Shown one piece after another: positions 40,401 to 53,800 of a DNA stretch of 64,000 nt. This DNA comes from Opisthocomus hoazin. Its lineage: Eukaryota; Chordata; Aves; Opisthocomiformes; Opisthocomidae. How positions within the stretch are numbered: the first letter of the stretch is position 1; every line of letters begins with the position of its first letter. Location of the stretch: NCBI RefSeq assembly GCF_030867145.1, contig NC_134414.1, forward strand, positions 133,188,465 to 133,252,464, in the 5' to 3' direction. The notes under the pieces were generated by a model. It worked only from the letters and a program-made list of their open reading frames with translations, had not been told where the DNA came from and made no database searches. The position numbers were made by a program, and so were the translations under genes.

Positions 40401-40900
40401 GGCTCGTGTGGGCAGGGAGGCTTCAGACCACAGCCCTGTGAGCTCTCCGCATGGACAGACTCCCGCTGCCAACGCTCTGGAGCCTGCTGCTGCGCCTGGG
40501 CACCCGACATGCCCCATACCGCTTCACCGGCAGTGCATAGTGCTGCTTTAGGTCCCTGACCCAGGACTTCTGTCTGGTGCCACTCAACCGGCTTCTAACA
40601 CATTCGCACCAACAACTCGGTTGTGCTCATTTCAGATTTGGGTTTATCAGAAACTTTCACTGCATATACAGGACTTAAAAATTATCCAGTACAATGCATA
40701 ACAGTAAACAGTCTTCTTTCTGGCGTTACCTAAGTGCTCCCTGTACTGCCAAATGCTCTTGGAGAGAACTTTGCCTGTCCTGTTGTGAGGGGGAAGCAAT
40801 TCCAGATTCCTGCCTTATGCTGTTGCTAAGAGAAGACATACTGTACTTTAACCTGCAGCATAGTGCAGATAGGGTAATGCCATTACACAGTGCTAAGAAA
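37411..40900. other. Intergenic region between convergent ZDHHC23 and CCDC191
   Basis: I recognise no exon, named repeat or RNA gene here. Open frames are short (under about 145 codons) and look unrelated to known families. An uncoupled AATAAA on the plus strand occurs at 41,016-41,021, inside the presumed CCDC191 3' UTR. Confidence 0.6.
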
Positions 40901-40901
40901 C

Positions 40902-40913
40902 TTTAATTTTAAT
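40902..40913 (-). terminator. CCDC191: CCDC191 poly(A) signal candidate (two overlapping ATTAAA)
   Basis: The plus strand reads TTTAATTTTAAT, giving two ATTAAA hexamers on the minus strand about 790-800 nt after the CCDC191 stop. ATTAAA is the commonest variant signal. I saw no TTTATT (AATAAA) between the stop and this point. Confidence 0.35.
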
Positions 40914-41704
40914 CATGTCAGCTTTAGCTTATGTAAAAATACAGTCTGCCTTTTTCTTGGATTTTTGTTTTTTTGAAGTGCTGGATCAAGCGAAAAGGCC
41001 CATACAGACTTGCACAATAAATTCTTAAATACTACAGCTCATCTGACTTGGAAAATGTTTAAATGACAAGAAGATAGAGACTCATAAACTTGGAATCACT
41101 GCTTGACACCAAAATCAAAGCACGGTGATTGTGAGCTGGCCAGTGCTGTGAACTAGGCAGTCCCTTGAAAATGAGTCCAGGTTTTAGATTGTCTGTATGT
41201 GATGCTGTGATCTGGACCATTAGCAAATATGACTAGCTCTTCCCTCTCCTCCTCCCATCCAAACTTTCCTGGCACTGTTCACTAGAAACTGTTCTCTGGG
41301 TGGCCAAGTTTGCAGTAGTGGTCAGGGGTCAGCTGACAGTCAGGTCTGTTTGCGCTCTGATCAAGCTGTGTCACCCTACAGCGTGCTGGCAACAGAAAAC
41401 CACCAGGTTACTACTTAAAGAAAAATAGGTGCAGTTCAGTTCTGTGCTTCCTGCGCTGAAGGAGGATTCGTGTCAGTGCTGCAGCTCTGCGTGTAGAAAT
41501 GGTCTTGGCCTGAAACACGCTCTGTGCTAGGCTTTGGCTACCTAGGCCTCACTGCCACCAGCAAAGACACCCCTGCGGACACTTCACAGAAGGACCTTGT
41601 GGGGAATAACCCCCTGAAGTGCTCTGTTTCAGTCAGTAGGAAGATAGCACTGAACAGAATCTGTCTTTTTGTCCCCTTTCCCAGTCTCCTTTGACTCTCT
41701 CCTG

Positions 41705-41837
41705 TTATGTTTGGAAGTCAGGGAGAATTTCAGCTACTCTCCTGCGTAGCTGATTTCTCCTTTCCTCTCTCTCTCTTTCCTTTTTCATCAGTAATGGGTA
41801 CCGCCTCCAGGCCTTGAATGCATTCACCATGAGTCTC
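41705..41837 (-). CDS. CCDC191: CCDC191 terminal coding exon
   Basis: The acceptor is ccccaatttctttcag (phase 2 in) and the stop is TAA at 41,707-41,705. It encodes [20 protein letters not shown], a basic helix and [14 protein letters not shown]907 is the last Trp motif. From memory the human protein runs some 25 residues past EILPDFQ, so the bird form may be shorter here. Confidence 0.9.
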
Positions 41838-44800
41838 CTGAAAGAAATTGGGGACACAAAGAACAAAGTGATGACATACAGATGTGTACATAACATAACA
41901 GGTAATCAAAAGCTGACTTCTCTCTGAGGGGAGAACTGCCCTAAAATACATGTGGGATTTGTCCTTTCTGCTGCTAGTCAGGGCTGTGACATGTTAAATG
42001 TCTGCATGCAGACCACTCCATTAATGTGTCAGTCATCCCAGGGAAAAATAACACATTGCCCTTCTCTACTCCTCTCTCCCAAGAATTTCGCTCCTCCCTC
42101 CGACAGGATTTATTAGCTGGTGTTTGCTTAGCACTCTGAAGATGAAAGATATTTCTTGAAGAATAAACAGGGTCTCTGAAAGCAGTTTCTTCAGGAAAAA
42201 TGCAGTCTCGTTTGGTCTAGACTGACCACTTGGGAGCGCAGGCACCTGGGCTCCAATTCTCACCAAATTTCAAGCACCCCACCAAAGGCGCCTTGCCCTG
42301 GGTTCCCATATGGGCAACAGGGAGCAACAGTCCTGTCTAAGGAATAGTTTGTTATGTCAAGGTCTGAACTGCCTTTTGAAAGTCAGTGGGGGAAGAGGTG
42401 ATATGGAATGACAGGTGATTATGCGCCTAATACGAGGGCCTACATAGAATGAATCTAGTCTCTTCCCGAGTCTGAATTACACAGAACCACAAAATGGTAG
42501 AGGTTGGAAGGGACCTCTGTGGGTCATCTAGTCCAACCTCCCTGCCGAAGCAGGGTCACCTACAGCAGGCTGCACAGGACCGCGTCCAGGCGGGTCTTGA
42601 ATATCTCCAGAGAAGGAGAATCCACAACCTCCCTGGGCAGCCTGTTCCAGTGCTCCGTCACCCTCAGAGGGAAGAAGTTCTTCCTCATGTTCAGCTGGAA
42701 CTTCCTGTGCTTCAGTTTGTGCCCATTGCCCCTTGTCCTGTCACTGGGCACCACTGAAAAGAGTCTGGCCCCACCCTCCTGACACCCACCCTTGAGATAT
42801 TTATAAGCATTTTTTAGGTCCCCTCATAGCCTTCTCTTCTTCAGGCTGAACAAGCCCAGCTCCCTCAGCCTCTCCTCGTAGGAGAGATGCTCCAGTCCCC
42901 TCACCATCCTCGTACCCCTCCGCTGGACTCTCTCCAGTAGCTCCTCATCTTTCTTGAACTGGGGAGCCCAGAACTGGACAGAGTACTCCAGATGAGGGCT
43001 CACCAGGGCAGTGTAGAGGGGAAGGAGAACCTCCCTCGACCTACTGGCCACACTCCTCCTAATGCACCCCAGGATCCCACTGGCCTTTTTGGCAGCCAGG
43101 GCACACTGCTGGCTCATGGTCAACCTGTCGTCCACCAGCACTCCCAGGTCCCTCTCCACAGAGCTGCTCTCCAGCAGGTCTGCCCTGAGCCTGTACTGAT
43201 GCATGGGGTTGTTCCTCCCCAGGTGCAGGACCCTGCACTTGCCCATGTTGAACCTCATCAGGTTCCTCTCTGCCCAACTCTCCAGCCTGTCCAGGTCACA
43301 CTGAACAGCAGCACAGCCCTCTGGTGTATCTACCACTCCTCCCGGTTTTGTGTCGTCAGCAAACTTGCTGAGGGTACATTCTAACTCTTTTTTCCCTGGT
43401 TCCTCCAGTTTGCTGGCTTGTTGGGTTAAATCATGCACTGTTCTGATCTTAATGACACAGCAAGCTAGAACAGGTTTACTCTACCACCTAAGAGGTGAAT
43501 TTCATTCAATTCCTCCTCCAAGGTGCTGCAGATCCTGTCTGGGCCATGCACAGGCACAGCCTATTCATGACTGTATGCAGCTGACATGCTTTCATGGTGA
43601 ATATGCTTCCATTTTCTGCTGAATTTTGACAATAGTTTTTTCCTCCTGTTAAAATTCAGAGCTAATGCACTTATGGGACAACAAGTGAACTGGGAGTGTC
43701 CAGCTCCAGTTGTAATCAGTACAACTGTGCTGTAGTTCTCACTGCCAAGTCAGGCTGACAATGGCATAAACTGAAGGATTCCTTAAGGAGGGTTTCTAGT
43801 TGATCAGCTTTGGATTTGTGAACTAAATCATCTGCTGTGGACAAAACAATACAGTGTAATCATGCACAATCATTTGGCTTGCTATAATTGTACTTAAAGA
43901 TTTTCCTAAGCCAGCTTTTAGCAGAAGCTGCACGGCCAGATAGCTAATCAGCTTAGAAAGTTTCAGCTACTTATCCACTTTCACTGTGTTCTCTTTCAGC
44001 AGATATAAAAGTTCTGTGAAGGGTACCACTAAATTTCCAGGCTACATGGAAAATTCTTACCATAAACCTCTGCTGATGTTGTCTGTGCATATCACACAAG
44101 CCAAAAACCAGCAGTAAAGAACCTGTTTCGCATGTTCTTTGGGAGCAGATAATTGACCTGTCAAAAGCAGTCTCTAAAAAAATCTATAGAGTATATTAAA
44201 CCTAAGTAAAAAGAACTGCTGGCAAGGGAGCACACTTACTTGTTACTGTGTTCAGTAGCAATCTTCAGCTTCTCCCATAAGGTACTTTTTTCCTCCATGA
44301 TCAGATCAAACCATGCCCAGAAGTACATCCTCATGAGGCAGGCTGCATGGAGGGTACTCACTTTCTCCTCCAGATTGGAGAGATAATCCTTGTACTAGGG
44401 GAAGGAAGACAGAGAAAGAGTTGAGAGTGGCTTCTTTCTACCAACCCAATAAGAAGAAACAGAGCAGCGCTGAGACTGTGGCATCAAAGGGTAATGGGGA
44501 CAGGAGCTGAGGAAAATCAGCAGGGAGCAGGGTGACAAGAGTGCAAAGGTGGAGGAGCAGTATGTAGGAGAGTGTCCTGGGTGGAGAATGATGGAGAGTA
44601 GAGAGCTGAAAGAAGGTCTCTTAAGAAGGGAATGATGTTGCTGGAATGGGGACAGTGTAACTCCGCACAGACTGGGCTCCAGGTGTGTGAAGTGGCACTG
44701 CGGTGAGGGGAAAGTGCAGCAGCAGGTAGCTCGCTTGGTATCGTTTCTCCATAGTGGTGCGGGCAAACCTTTAGCCAGTTCCTGAAGCCCCGTCTCAGCA

Positions 44801-47800
44801 ACATATGGGAATAGAAGTCCTCAGCCTGAGACACCTTCTCCATGAGGCTCCTCTGGGTGTGCTGATGCCACGTCGTCAGGCATTTCCTCTGCAGGCCCAA
44901 GCAGTGGTGCCTTTGTGCCACCTGAGTCAAGACAGCAGACACGGCAGCTACTTACTTGGATGTGTGACTACATAAACATGAAGCTATAGAAAACTGGGTA
45001 CACTAGCAAATCACCTCAGCTTTTTGGTGCCCCCAAAATGCAGATGTCTGACAGCTGCAATAACTTACAGGACAGGTTCCCACAAAGAGGGGTCAGCAGA
45101 AGCAACAAGAGCAGCCTCTCTATCAGCCTACTGCTGTGTCACTTCTAGAGAGCATCCTTTTGAATTAGATGCTGTTTAACCTACTGTGAATGGAGCAGAG
45201 GCTTGGCCTGTAACAGTTCAGTTCAACCCCGTCCATAATGCTGGCCAGCAGGGTGGACTTACAGAGCAGCTGCTATCCCTCCACTTCTTCCCAGCCGGAG
45301 GCTATGTGCATTTGGTCAAGTACTGTAAGTAGCTACAGTTCTAGTGACTTAAATGGAAGCTTGCCAGCTTAGCCCTGGGCTCTGGCTAAATCTTCAGGAT
45401 ACGGTTGAGTGTTATTAGTCCACCCCTGATATGGCATGCCCATTCAGTCATGCACGGAAATGCTTCATTAGCAATATTTATGTGTCAAGGTCTCAGAAGC
45501 TACCACTTGCCGTTCTGCACTGAAGGTATGGCCAGGCCAGAAGAGATCGCTGGATTATCACGCATGGTGTCCTACCTCTAGCAGTGGCCAACACTGCATC
45601 AGCAGTGACTCCAGAGAGAGGGAAAGCCCTAGTAACGGGCTGGGGTTAGCTGTACTAGAACTACAGTGGCTTGGTAGCGTCTTGCTGATAAGCTTTCCTG
45701 TGCAGCAAGAAAACTGACAGGTTCATATCATGCAACTTCATTTTTTTTTTTGGCTGTGTCATACTAAACCAACTCCCACTGTGTTATTGGCATCAAATCA
45801 TGTGGTAGTACTGCAGCCAAGTGGAGGCTAACAAAAGATGACTTATTAGAATGAAGTTCATTCCTTCCTCTGTCCTTTTTGTTCCTGTTTAATCAGCTAT
45901 AAATGAGGATGCCACCCTTGTGGGTTTTTGATGACCTTTCGGGATTACTGTCAGATGGGCTAATTTAAAGTACTAATATAGGGCAGGAAGAATTTTTGCT
46001 TTTTCCATCTTTACCTGTCTTAAGAGCCTATTCAGGTTTCTGCTAAGTGCTGCGTCCATTCTTTTTCCCTTCCTCACATGGCACCAGTCCTTTCCTTTAT
46101 CCTTAGCACTTACCACCAGGTTTTCCTTGGCTTGCTCCCTCAGCCTTTTCCATGGCACCATTCCCACCTTTCTCAGCAGGACCTTCTCATAATGATCTCT
46201 GGCCTTTCTCTGGAGCTGCTGCTCTTTCTCCAACCTCCTTTTCTTCTCCAGCTCTTTCTACAATACAAAGAGCAGTAGTTTTAATTTACTCTGGATGAAG
46301 AGGGTGTTAAGACAATAGATTGTCATACTGGAGCTGGAGGTCCTGACCTGACAGGAAATGGGGATCTGCATCATCTTTAGCAGTGCAGACCAGACATGAC
46401 CCCATGTACTAGAAGCCGTGGTAGAAAGCAGAGCGAACTTGAAAATCCTCATGGAAGAGGATGGCACTTCTGGACATTTCCTTGGGCCACGTATCAGCAA
46501 GTGGCCTCCCCTCAGCGCTGCAGTTCGGTGTTACTATAGCGGACATATAATCTGTGGCTACCAGCAGTGCTGACGCAGCAGGAACCTCCTTTGGATGGGC
46601 CTTCATCAGTGTGGGGAGGGGTGCTTTGGGGAGCTCAAGGACGGCAGCTTTCTATGTCTATAAAACTAGATTGAAAACATGTCCAAAAATTATTCTGAGT
46701 TTACATATGGGCCCTACCACTTAATCTAGCCTAAATAGTAGGGGAGGGATGTGGGTGTTATATAACTGTACAACATTACTTTTGACTGAGATTCAGGGAT
46801 GAAGGTCAAACATCCTAAAACACTGAATCCAAGTAGAACAGTAGTTGTAGGTCAAAATTCCTGTAGGATTTCAAATGTGCTATTTGGATTATTAGGACAG
46901 CTCATTTCCAAGTAACAAGAATGAACTGGAGCTATTCCTAGGCTAGCTCCAAGGACAGGATGCTTCTATTCTTCAGGTGGAAAGTTGCCCTTGATATATC
47001 TCTCAGGCTTGTTTACTTTTAAACTGTGTGTTTGTGATGTTATCATTGTGTATGCTGGAGGGGGACACAAGTAGAAGGAGCAGTCTCAGGGTAGGCTGAA
47101 CGTGCTGCCACTGTGGGGGCTTATGTGGCTATACCTCAGCAGTGAACGTCCACCAGCTGGGACCTCGTCCTGCTGATGAGACACAGACAGTATTTGCTTC
47201 ATTGTGCCTTCGGTCCACAGCCCTTCCCCTGAAGTTGCCAAAAAAGGGGAAAGTGGTGAGTCTATACAGCGGGTGCTATGCTGTGGCACTCTGCTCTACT
47301 AACGAAGCCCTGCAGTTCACATTACTCTGGCTGCTGACTGAGTGCTAGTGGGTATCGTCTCTTCCCCTCCCCTCTAACAGTGATAGGGAAGAAAAGAGGT
47401 GAGGTGTTCAGTCACCAGCTTCTGCTGCCTTCTCTCCTCCCGTCGTTTTTCCTGCTGAGCTTCCTTTTCCTCAGCCTCCTTCTTTTGTCGTGCTTCCTCT
47501 TCAGCCTTCAGCTGGGCCTTGAAATGGAGAAAATGGAGGAAGGTAAAATTTAATTTGGTGCACGTGGTCTTTTCAGCAAACACAGACCTCTAAGCTTTCC
47601 CAGTATTCCTCTATAGTATTGACCAGCACCTGAAACTTTAGAAGGAAGCAGACTTTGTCACATACTAGACATGATCTGTGCTGGACAATGAACTGTCGAA
47701 GGGAGAAGAAGGAGGGACTGTTATTTCTACTACCTATATATATCTTTTTACTATCTCTATATGTCTTTCTTTGCCCTAAGTTATAGTATTTGCCTACTCT

Positions 47801-50800
47801 TCCTCTAAAAAATTTAAACCATACACCAAGTTATATATTGATAACCTGATTACTGAAGTCAGTTCTGAATCCCTGGGCTCTGTTCTGAAGTTTTACTTCT
47901 ACATGCAAAGCAGCATTACAGATACTTAAACATTTCTTTCCCCAAACACTGAAGACCAAGGAAGTTCGTTTACTTCAGTACTGGTCATATTTGGCACTCC
48001 CCTTGCAAACCCCACTCCATTTCACGAAGCTTTTCCTCCTGGTGAATGCATCAAAGGCCTACAAATCACACCAACCATAAGGCATGACTGCTATGACTGT
48101 GCTTCCTGATCTGTACGATTCTGGCAACTGCAGCTGAGGAAACCTAACCTGATGCTTGTCTGTCCACTCTATGGTTAGAGTGTTCTTTAAGGCTAGTTTC
48201 AGCCTCCTGTGTATGTGAGTGCATCTCTCCTGCCTGGAGAAGGAAGAAACGCTGGTTGTTTTAGGACCCCAGTTCTGAGCTTTCTAATCCTACTGCAATT
48301 TACTATCAATGTTTCCAGTGACAATGCCCCGAAGCTAAGAAAGCTCCTCTGTGTATCACAGAATTTGCATATTGTCAGTATCTTTTCTCTTCAGTAGAGA
48401 TTTGCTAGAAAAATGCAGGACTTTTACGAAGTCAGACTGCATGTCCTCAAGCTGCACGTGACCAGACAGGAAAGCCAGGGGAGGGGAAACCCACCATTGC
48501 CAGGTCCAATCAAGTGGATCTCTGCATGCACTTCCACCCGTCACATCCTTGGCATGGACAGTTACAGTCACGTGGTAGGTGTGAAAGAGGTGGGGGGGGG
48601 TTGGTATGCTAGGCTGCTCCTAGAATTCCAACTGCATCAACATGAAGTGTCGGCCTGTGATATGACAGGGCTAGTGCCATCACCATATGCAAATGCAGTG
48701 ATAATTACTTCTTTTGATGTGTGCTGGACATGGGCTTTCTCACAAGCTATAAAACTCTTCTTTCGGATAAAAGGCCTTTTCTTAGTCTCTGGCTCTGGGG
48801 TTAAAACAGCATTTCTTTTAACTGAAATGGTGTGAGAGAGACTTTGTTTCATTTTCCTCTTTCCTTACCAGTTTCTCCTCTTCTCTTTGTTGTTTGGCTT
48901 CTTCTAGTTTCCTCCTCCGTTCTGCCCGCTGAGCAGCTCTCTCCTCCATAGCTACAGAAACGCAAGGACATAAGGCTTAGTGGAAATGAGCTACAGGATA
49001 ATGGCAGAAGTTTAGTGAACAAGGAAGACCACTTCTCTCTCCTGCCATGCCCCCATTGACCTCTGGCAATGCCAGTGCAAAGCAACTTGCTTTCTGCTGC
49101 CTCTTATGGCTGGCAGTGTCATGAACAAGGAACCCAGAAATGTTTATAAGATGACTCAGGACCAGCCCAATTAGATTCTCTCCAACCTCCTTGGTTGACA
49201 GTCACAGCCATGAGGCTCAGTCATGAAAGGGGTTGTGTCCAGAGGCTTTATCCCTGGTTGAGTGCTGAGGCTCAGGGCACCTGATTTAGCAGAAATTGCT
49301 ATGAGTTCTCCAGTAAGCTCCAATTGCTTATTTAAAGAGCGACTTCATGATGGAAAGCATTCCTGCCACAGTGATGCACAGGTACTCAGTCTCATTAGTG
49401 AGAAACTACTGCTTAATGCTTCTTTTGGGAGACAAATTGCAATGTGGTGCCCTTGCTGACATGACCACAGAATATGCAGTGGAGTTGAGAACGCATGCTG
49501 CCTTCTCCGAAGTCACAAATGAAGCACAGGCTGGAGCAATCGATAACTGGGGGGCATTTAACTGTTTTGACCACAATAGGCTTCCCCAGGTTCTTTTCTC
49601 CTCTCAGCTGTCCAAGGGTCCTCTGCCAAGGTAAAATCATCCAGTGATAACTTAGTCACTGATTTTTGGGGGGACATTTAAACAAAGCACTTGAGTGCTC
49701 TAAAATACATTTGCTGTCCCTAAGCTGTACAGAGTGAAGACAAATCAGAGTGAGTGATGGCTTGCACTAGGTAGTACTGGAGCTGAACACAGTCAGTTAA
49801 CGTAAGCCAACTATTAATGCCCAGCTATCATGGCCATAAAACTCTGTTGATCCCAACAGATCATGATCCCACAATGATCATATTCCAGCCAGCCTTTCAT
49901 GCAGACTGTGACCATCCGCCCATTGATATGGAAGAACACGACCTAGGGATATAACAGAACCTGATCTTAATTTACTCCACGAAAACGCTGTGCTGCATGT
50001 TTAACATGTATACGCTGTTCCAGCATGGCCAGAGAAGCAGAGATATCTCACAGAGGCAGGAATCCAGAGCTCCTTCCCCAGCCTAGCTGCTGTTGTCTCA
50101 CAAAACCTTGGGTAGGCACTTACTTCCCTTTGAAGTCTGAATACCTCTGTCACAGTTAGATGAAAATGACTGGTCAGTTTGTTACTTGGATGCGTAATGA
50201 AGGGATAAAACTGACACCAAAAAACCCAGCAGAGCTTCTCTCTCTGAGTCTTGTCACACCAGAAACAATCACAAGTGTTAAGAGTAACCACTACTACAGT
50301 ATACTGAGCATGGACTTGCGGGGCTTGCGGTGGCCCAGGTTTTACAGATGCCTGACTTGGACATAAAAACAGCTCACCCCCTCACAGTGCTGGTCAGGCT
50401 GGGAAAGGGAGTGCTGAGTTTTACTTGCATACTGTCATCAGCCAGCAAGGCTGAGGGGAAGAGAGGCTTCCGGACAAGCTGTTGAGAAATGTGGTCTGGA
50501 ATGGTCTTCGCTATCTAGAACAATACCTTTCAGTATGGGATGAGCTGAGGTCAGCTGGCTGGAGGGCCTCTTGCCTTGCATCACTGCTCTTGTGTTTTCT
50601 GGCCCATGAGAAACAGGTGGACTATGAAAGGGAAGAGTAAAGAAATTCATCAATGAATGCAGTCAAATGATGTCTCACAGCTACCACCTTTTGTTGCAAA
50701 ACAGGCCTTGTAGTTTCTATTCTTTGTTGTGCTGCATTTTCATCCTAAATCCCTGATACACCTTTCTTCTACTTGAAAGGGGATTAATGATGTATGCTTG

Positions 50801-53800
50801 CAAAGGAGAGGAGTACCCAGGGCTGATGCATGTTCTGAAGTACTGAGGTCAACAATCTTGTTTCCTAACTAAATAAATCCCTGCTGCTACTACGTGACAC
50901 TCTGGCGTTGCTGTTTCTAAGTGGATCCTGTGTGGATCGCAGGGTGTAGAGCCATTGCCAAAGAAGGAGAAGGATGGAGAACTGTGGCCAGCCTGACACT
51001 ACCCTTGAGGCTAGGTCACAGGTGAGAGGAAGAGATGATAGCGCTAGCATGTCTGAAGCGTGCCTGGCAAATTCTGGCTCAGCTTGAGTAGGAATGAGAT
51101 ATGCTGACTAATTGAGCCTGCTTTACGAAGGGCCTTACATCAAATGCGTTGTATTCTTGCATTTGGGTTGTTTTTCCCTCTTCAGTTTTTCCTCCCTAGT
51201 TTGTGAAGCAGAGTTGTTAAGTCCCTGGGTTACAGACATGGCTTGTGCCGCCTCTTCTTTAGCTCTGCTCAGCCTCTGCTTTTCCTGCAGTTCAAGGATC
51301 AGCTCTTGCTGTTTCTGAAGCTGCTGCCTCTGCTCCTCAATGAGGCGTTGCTGGAAGGCATGACGGTGCTCAAAACGGCTACCATAAGCAGGAGCTGTCT
51401 TTGGACCAGGTGCCTGAAACTGCTGGGGGAGAGTGGCTATTTGATTCCTGTACACAGCCTGGTCCTGGGTACTCAGGGCTGCATCTTTTAGGGTAATGTC
51501 CCAGGCAAATTTGGGTTTTCTGCAGGAATGAGATGTGAGCGCAGCATCCCAACAAGAGTGGTCTCTGGTCTGGTCAGGTCCTTTCTGTATGAGGCGAGTT
51601 TCAGTTGGCTGGCAGGAAAAAAAAAAGAAATGAAGAAAATTTGGCATTGATTAAAACCAAGCACTCTTCTGCCCTTGCTACACAGTGTTTCTTTAATGCA
51701 AATCTAGTGAGATCCCTGAGAAGTAGGGTAATCTCAGCTATACAATCTTTATCCAGTTCCTCACTAGGGCAGAGGGGGCCCCATTATGCACAAAATGGGA
51801 GGCTATGGAAAAAAAACATTAAGGAGCCATGTGCCATTCCCTTGGGAGGAACAAACCTCGATCAGGCAAGAGCTCCGGCAGGAATATATCCTGACTATTT
51901 TGTTAGGGAGCACAGCTCAGGACAGCTCACCTCTCAGGGATTAGCACACTCCCTTTTGGACTGTGTTGTCCCCACTCAGCACTCGGAGAATAAAGGAAAA
52001 ACAATTGCTGAAGTGATCTACACAGCCGATCTACTGGACAGTCCCTTTACAGGTGGAAGAGGAGTCTACAAGGTGCTGCTTCCTCCTGCCTCTTCTCCAG
52101 CTTTGATAAATATTACCATGAAACTGGTGCACAGTGAGGAATGAGGCTGCACCTTTTCTGACACATGGTTTTTCTCTGGAAAAGGCATCAGATGTAAGAT
52201 CCACTTTCTAATTCCTAGGTCAAACTCCAGATGCAGTCCCATCCTTCCAGCATGAATTTTACTAGTACATCTGAAGAAAAATATGGGCCTCCTAGGATGA
52301 TATGAGCACCATAGGAAATCAACTTTTGCTGACAGTTAAGCAAACTGAAATCTTGACCTGTAATATGTGTAAGAGTGCGAGCTCTCATACTGGGATCAGG
52401 ACACTGCTATGGTACAGGTTCTATAGACAGAAAGGAAGGGCAGGTTCTGACCTGACAAATGATAATTTAAAGAAGCAATTTCTCATCCTCCTCTGCTACC
52501 TCCTTGTGATGCACACTATCCTGAAACAGCCAGTGACAACTTTTTTCCCCCATGTTTAAAAACCAGAGAGCTGCACTGGCACAACAAAATCTATTGTCAT
52601 GCAGTCAAGCATTATTCAAGTCTAAGCAAGCATCAAAGATGTAACTAATCTCTCAGCAAAAGTGATCTGGGGCTGGGACGCTCATTGCAACTCACAGTAC
52701 GTGAAGGACTGTTCTCTGGCAGCATTAGAGATTATTTTTAAAACTCATCTATTGTCCTTCACATTTGCCTCTGATATTTAAAGACTTCCCTCTTGAACAG
52801 TTGCAGGCCCGTATTTGGGGGTCACCCTGGGAAAGAAGCCTTCCTCTGTGACAACGTACTTTTTATTTCAGATTGCACAAAAGAAGTACTTCATAAGAGT
52901 ACTGACACATCAATGGACAAAAGTCCATGGGAAGGATTTACCTTGTCCTGCTGCAAATCTTGATGATGGTTTACTTCTGCTGTCCCACGCTTGTTTACCT
53001 CCAGTGGCCTGTCCAGACCACCCTTCCCCAGTGACACTGCCTCCAGCAGCTCTGCCATCTTTCTCTTTGTCTCCTCCCTCTTGTTCTGCAGCTCTCGCTT
53101 TTCTGTCTCTGCTCGGCTCCAGTGCTGCCACGCCAGAAAGCAGCAGCGCAAAAGCCGTCGCTGGTTATGCTCTGCAGACAGTTGTTTTTTCCTGAATGAG
53201 AAAGCCCTTGTGTTATAACAGGAGTGAGGCTTCTGCCCAGCCCTGCCTGAAACAATTGCGTCAAGTGCAGCCGCCCAGGCCATGGCACGAAGCCCCATCA
53301 CTTCTCGAGTCTTTTTGTCGCGTAACTCTGAAGGGCCTCCAAAGCGGTACAGTGTTTCTCCAGGGAGAAGTGGAAGGGCAGAAAGGATGCCCATTACTTT
53401 GAAGTAAGTTTCCCTTAGTTCACATTTTGCAGTTTCCCGTGTCATCCTGGGGCTGTAGGATAAGTGCAAAAGAGGTATCTTGTTCCCTTGCCAGCTGCAC
53501 AGGGGGAAGCGGCAGTGCCCCTAGGCACTGGGAATTCATCCAACAGCCTCCTTAATGAAAGGCACTGGCCAAAATGATCTGTGCTATACTGCTACTGAAA
53601 TAAGCAACAACTATGTTAATCAGGAATAAATATGGCACCTCATATTCTCTGGGGTCCAGAGCAAGCCACGGTGAGATTCCCAGGAAAGATACCTGCAGAG
53701 GCAGTGAGACACAGGCTTGTTGGAAAGTGCTAATGCTCTTGTTTATCTCTGTCCTCTTTTTCATCTGTGCCACAGGCAGTGTAGTGATTTTCTCAAAAAG

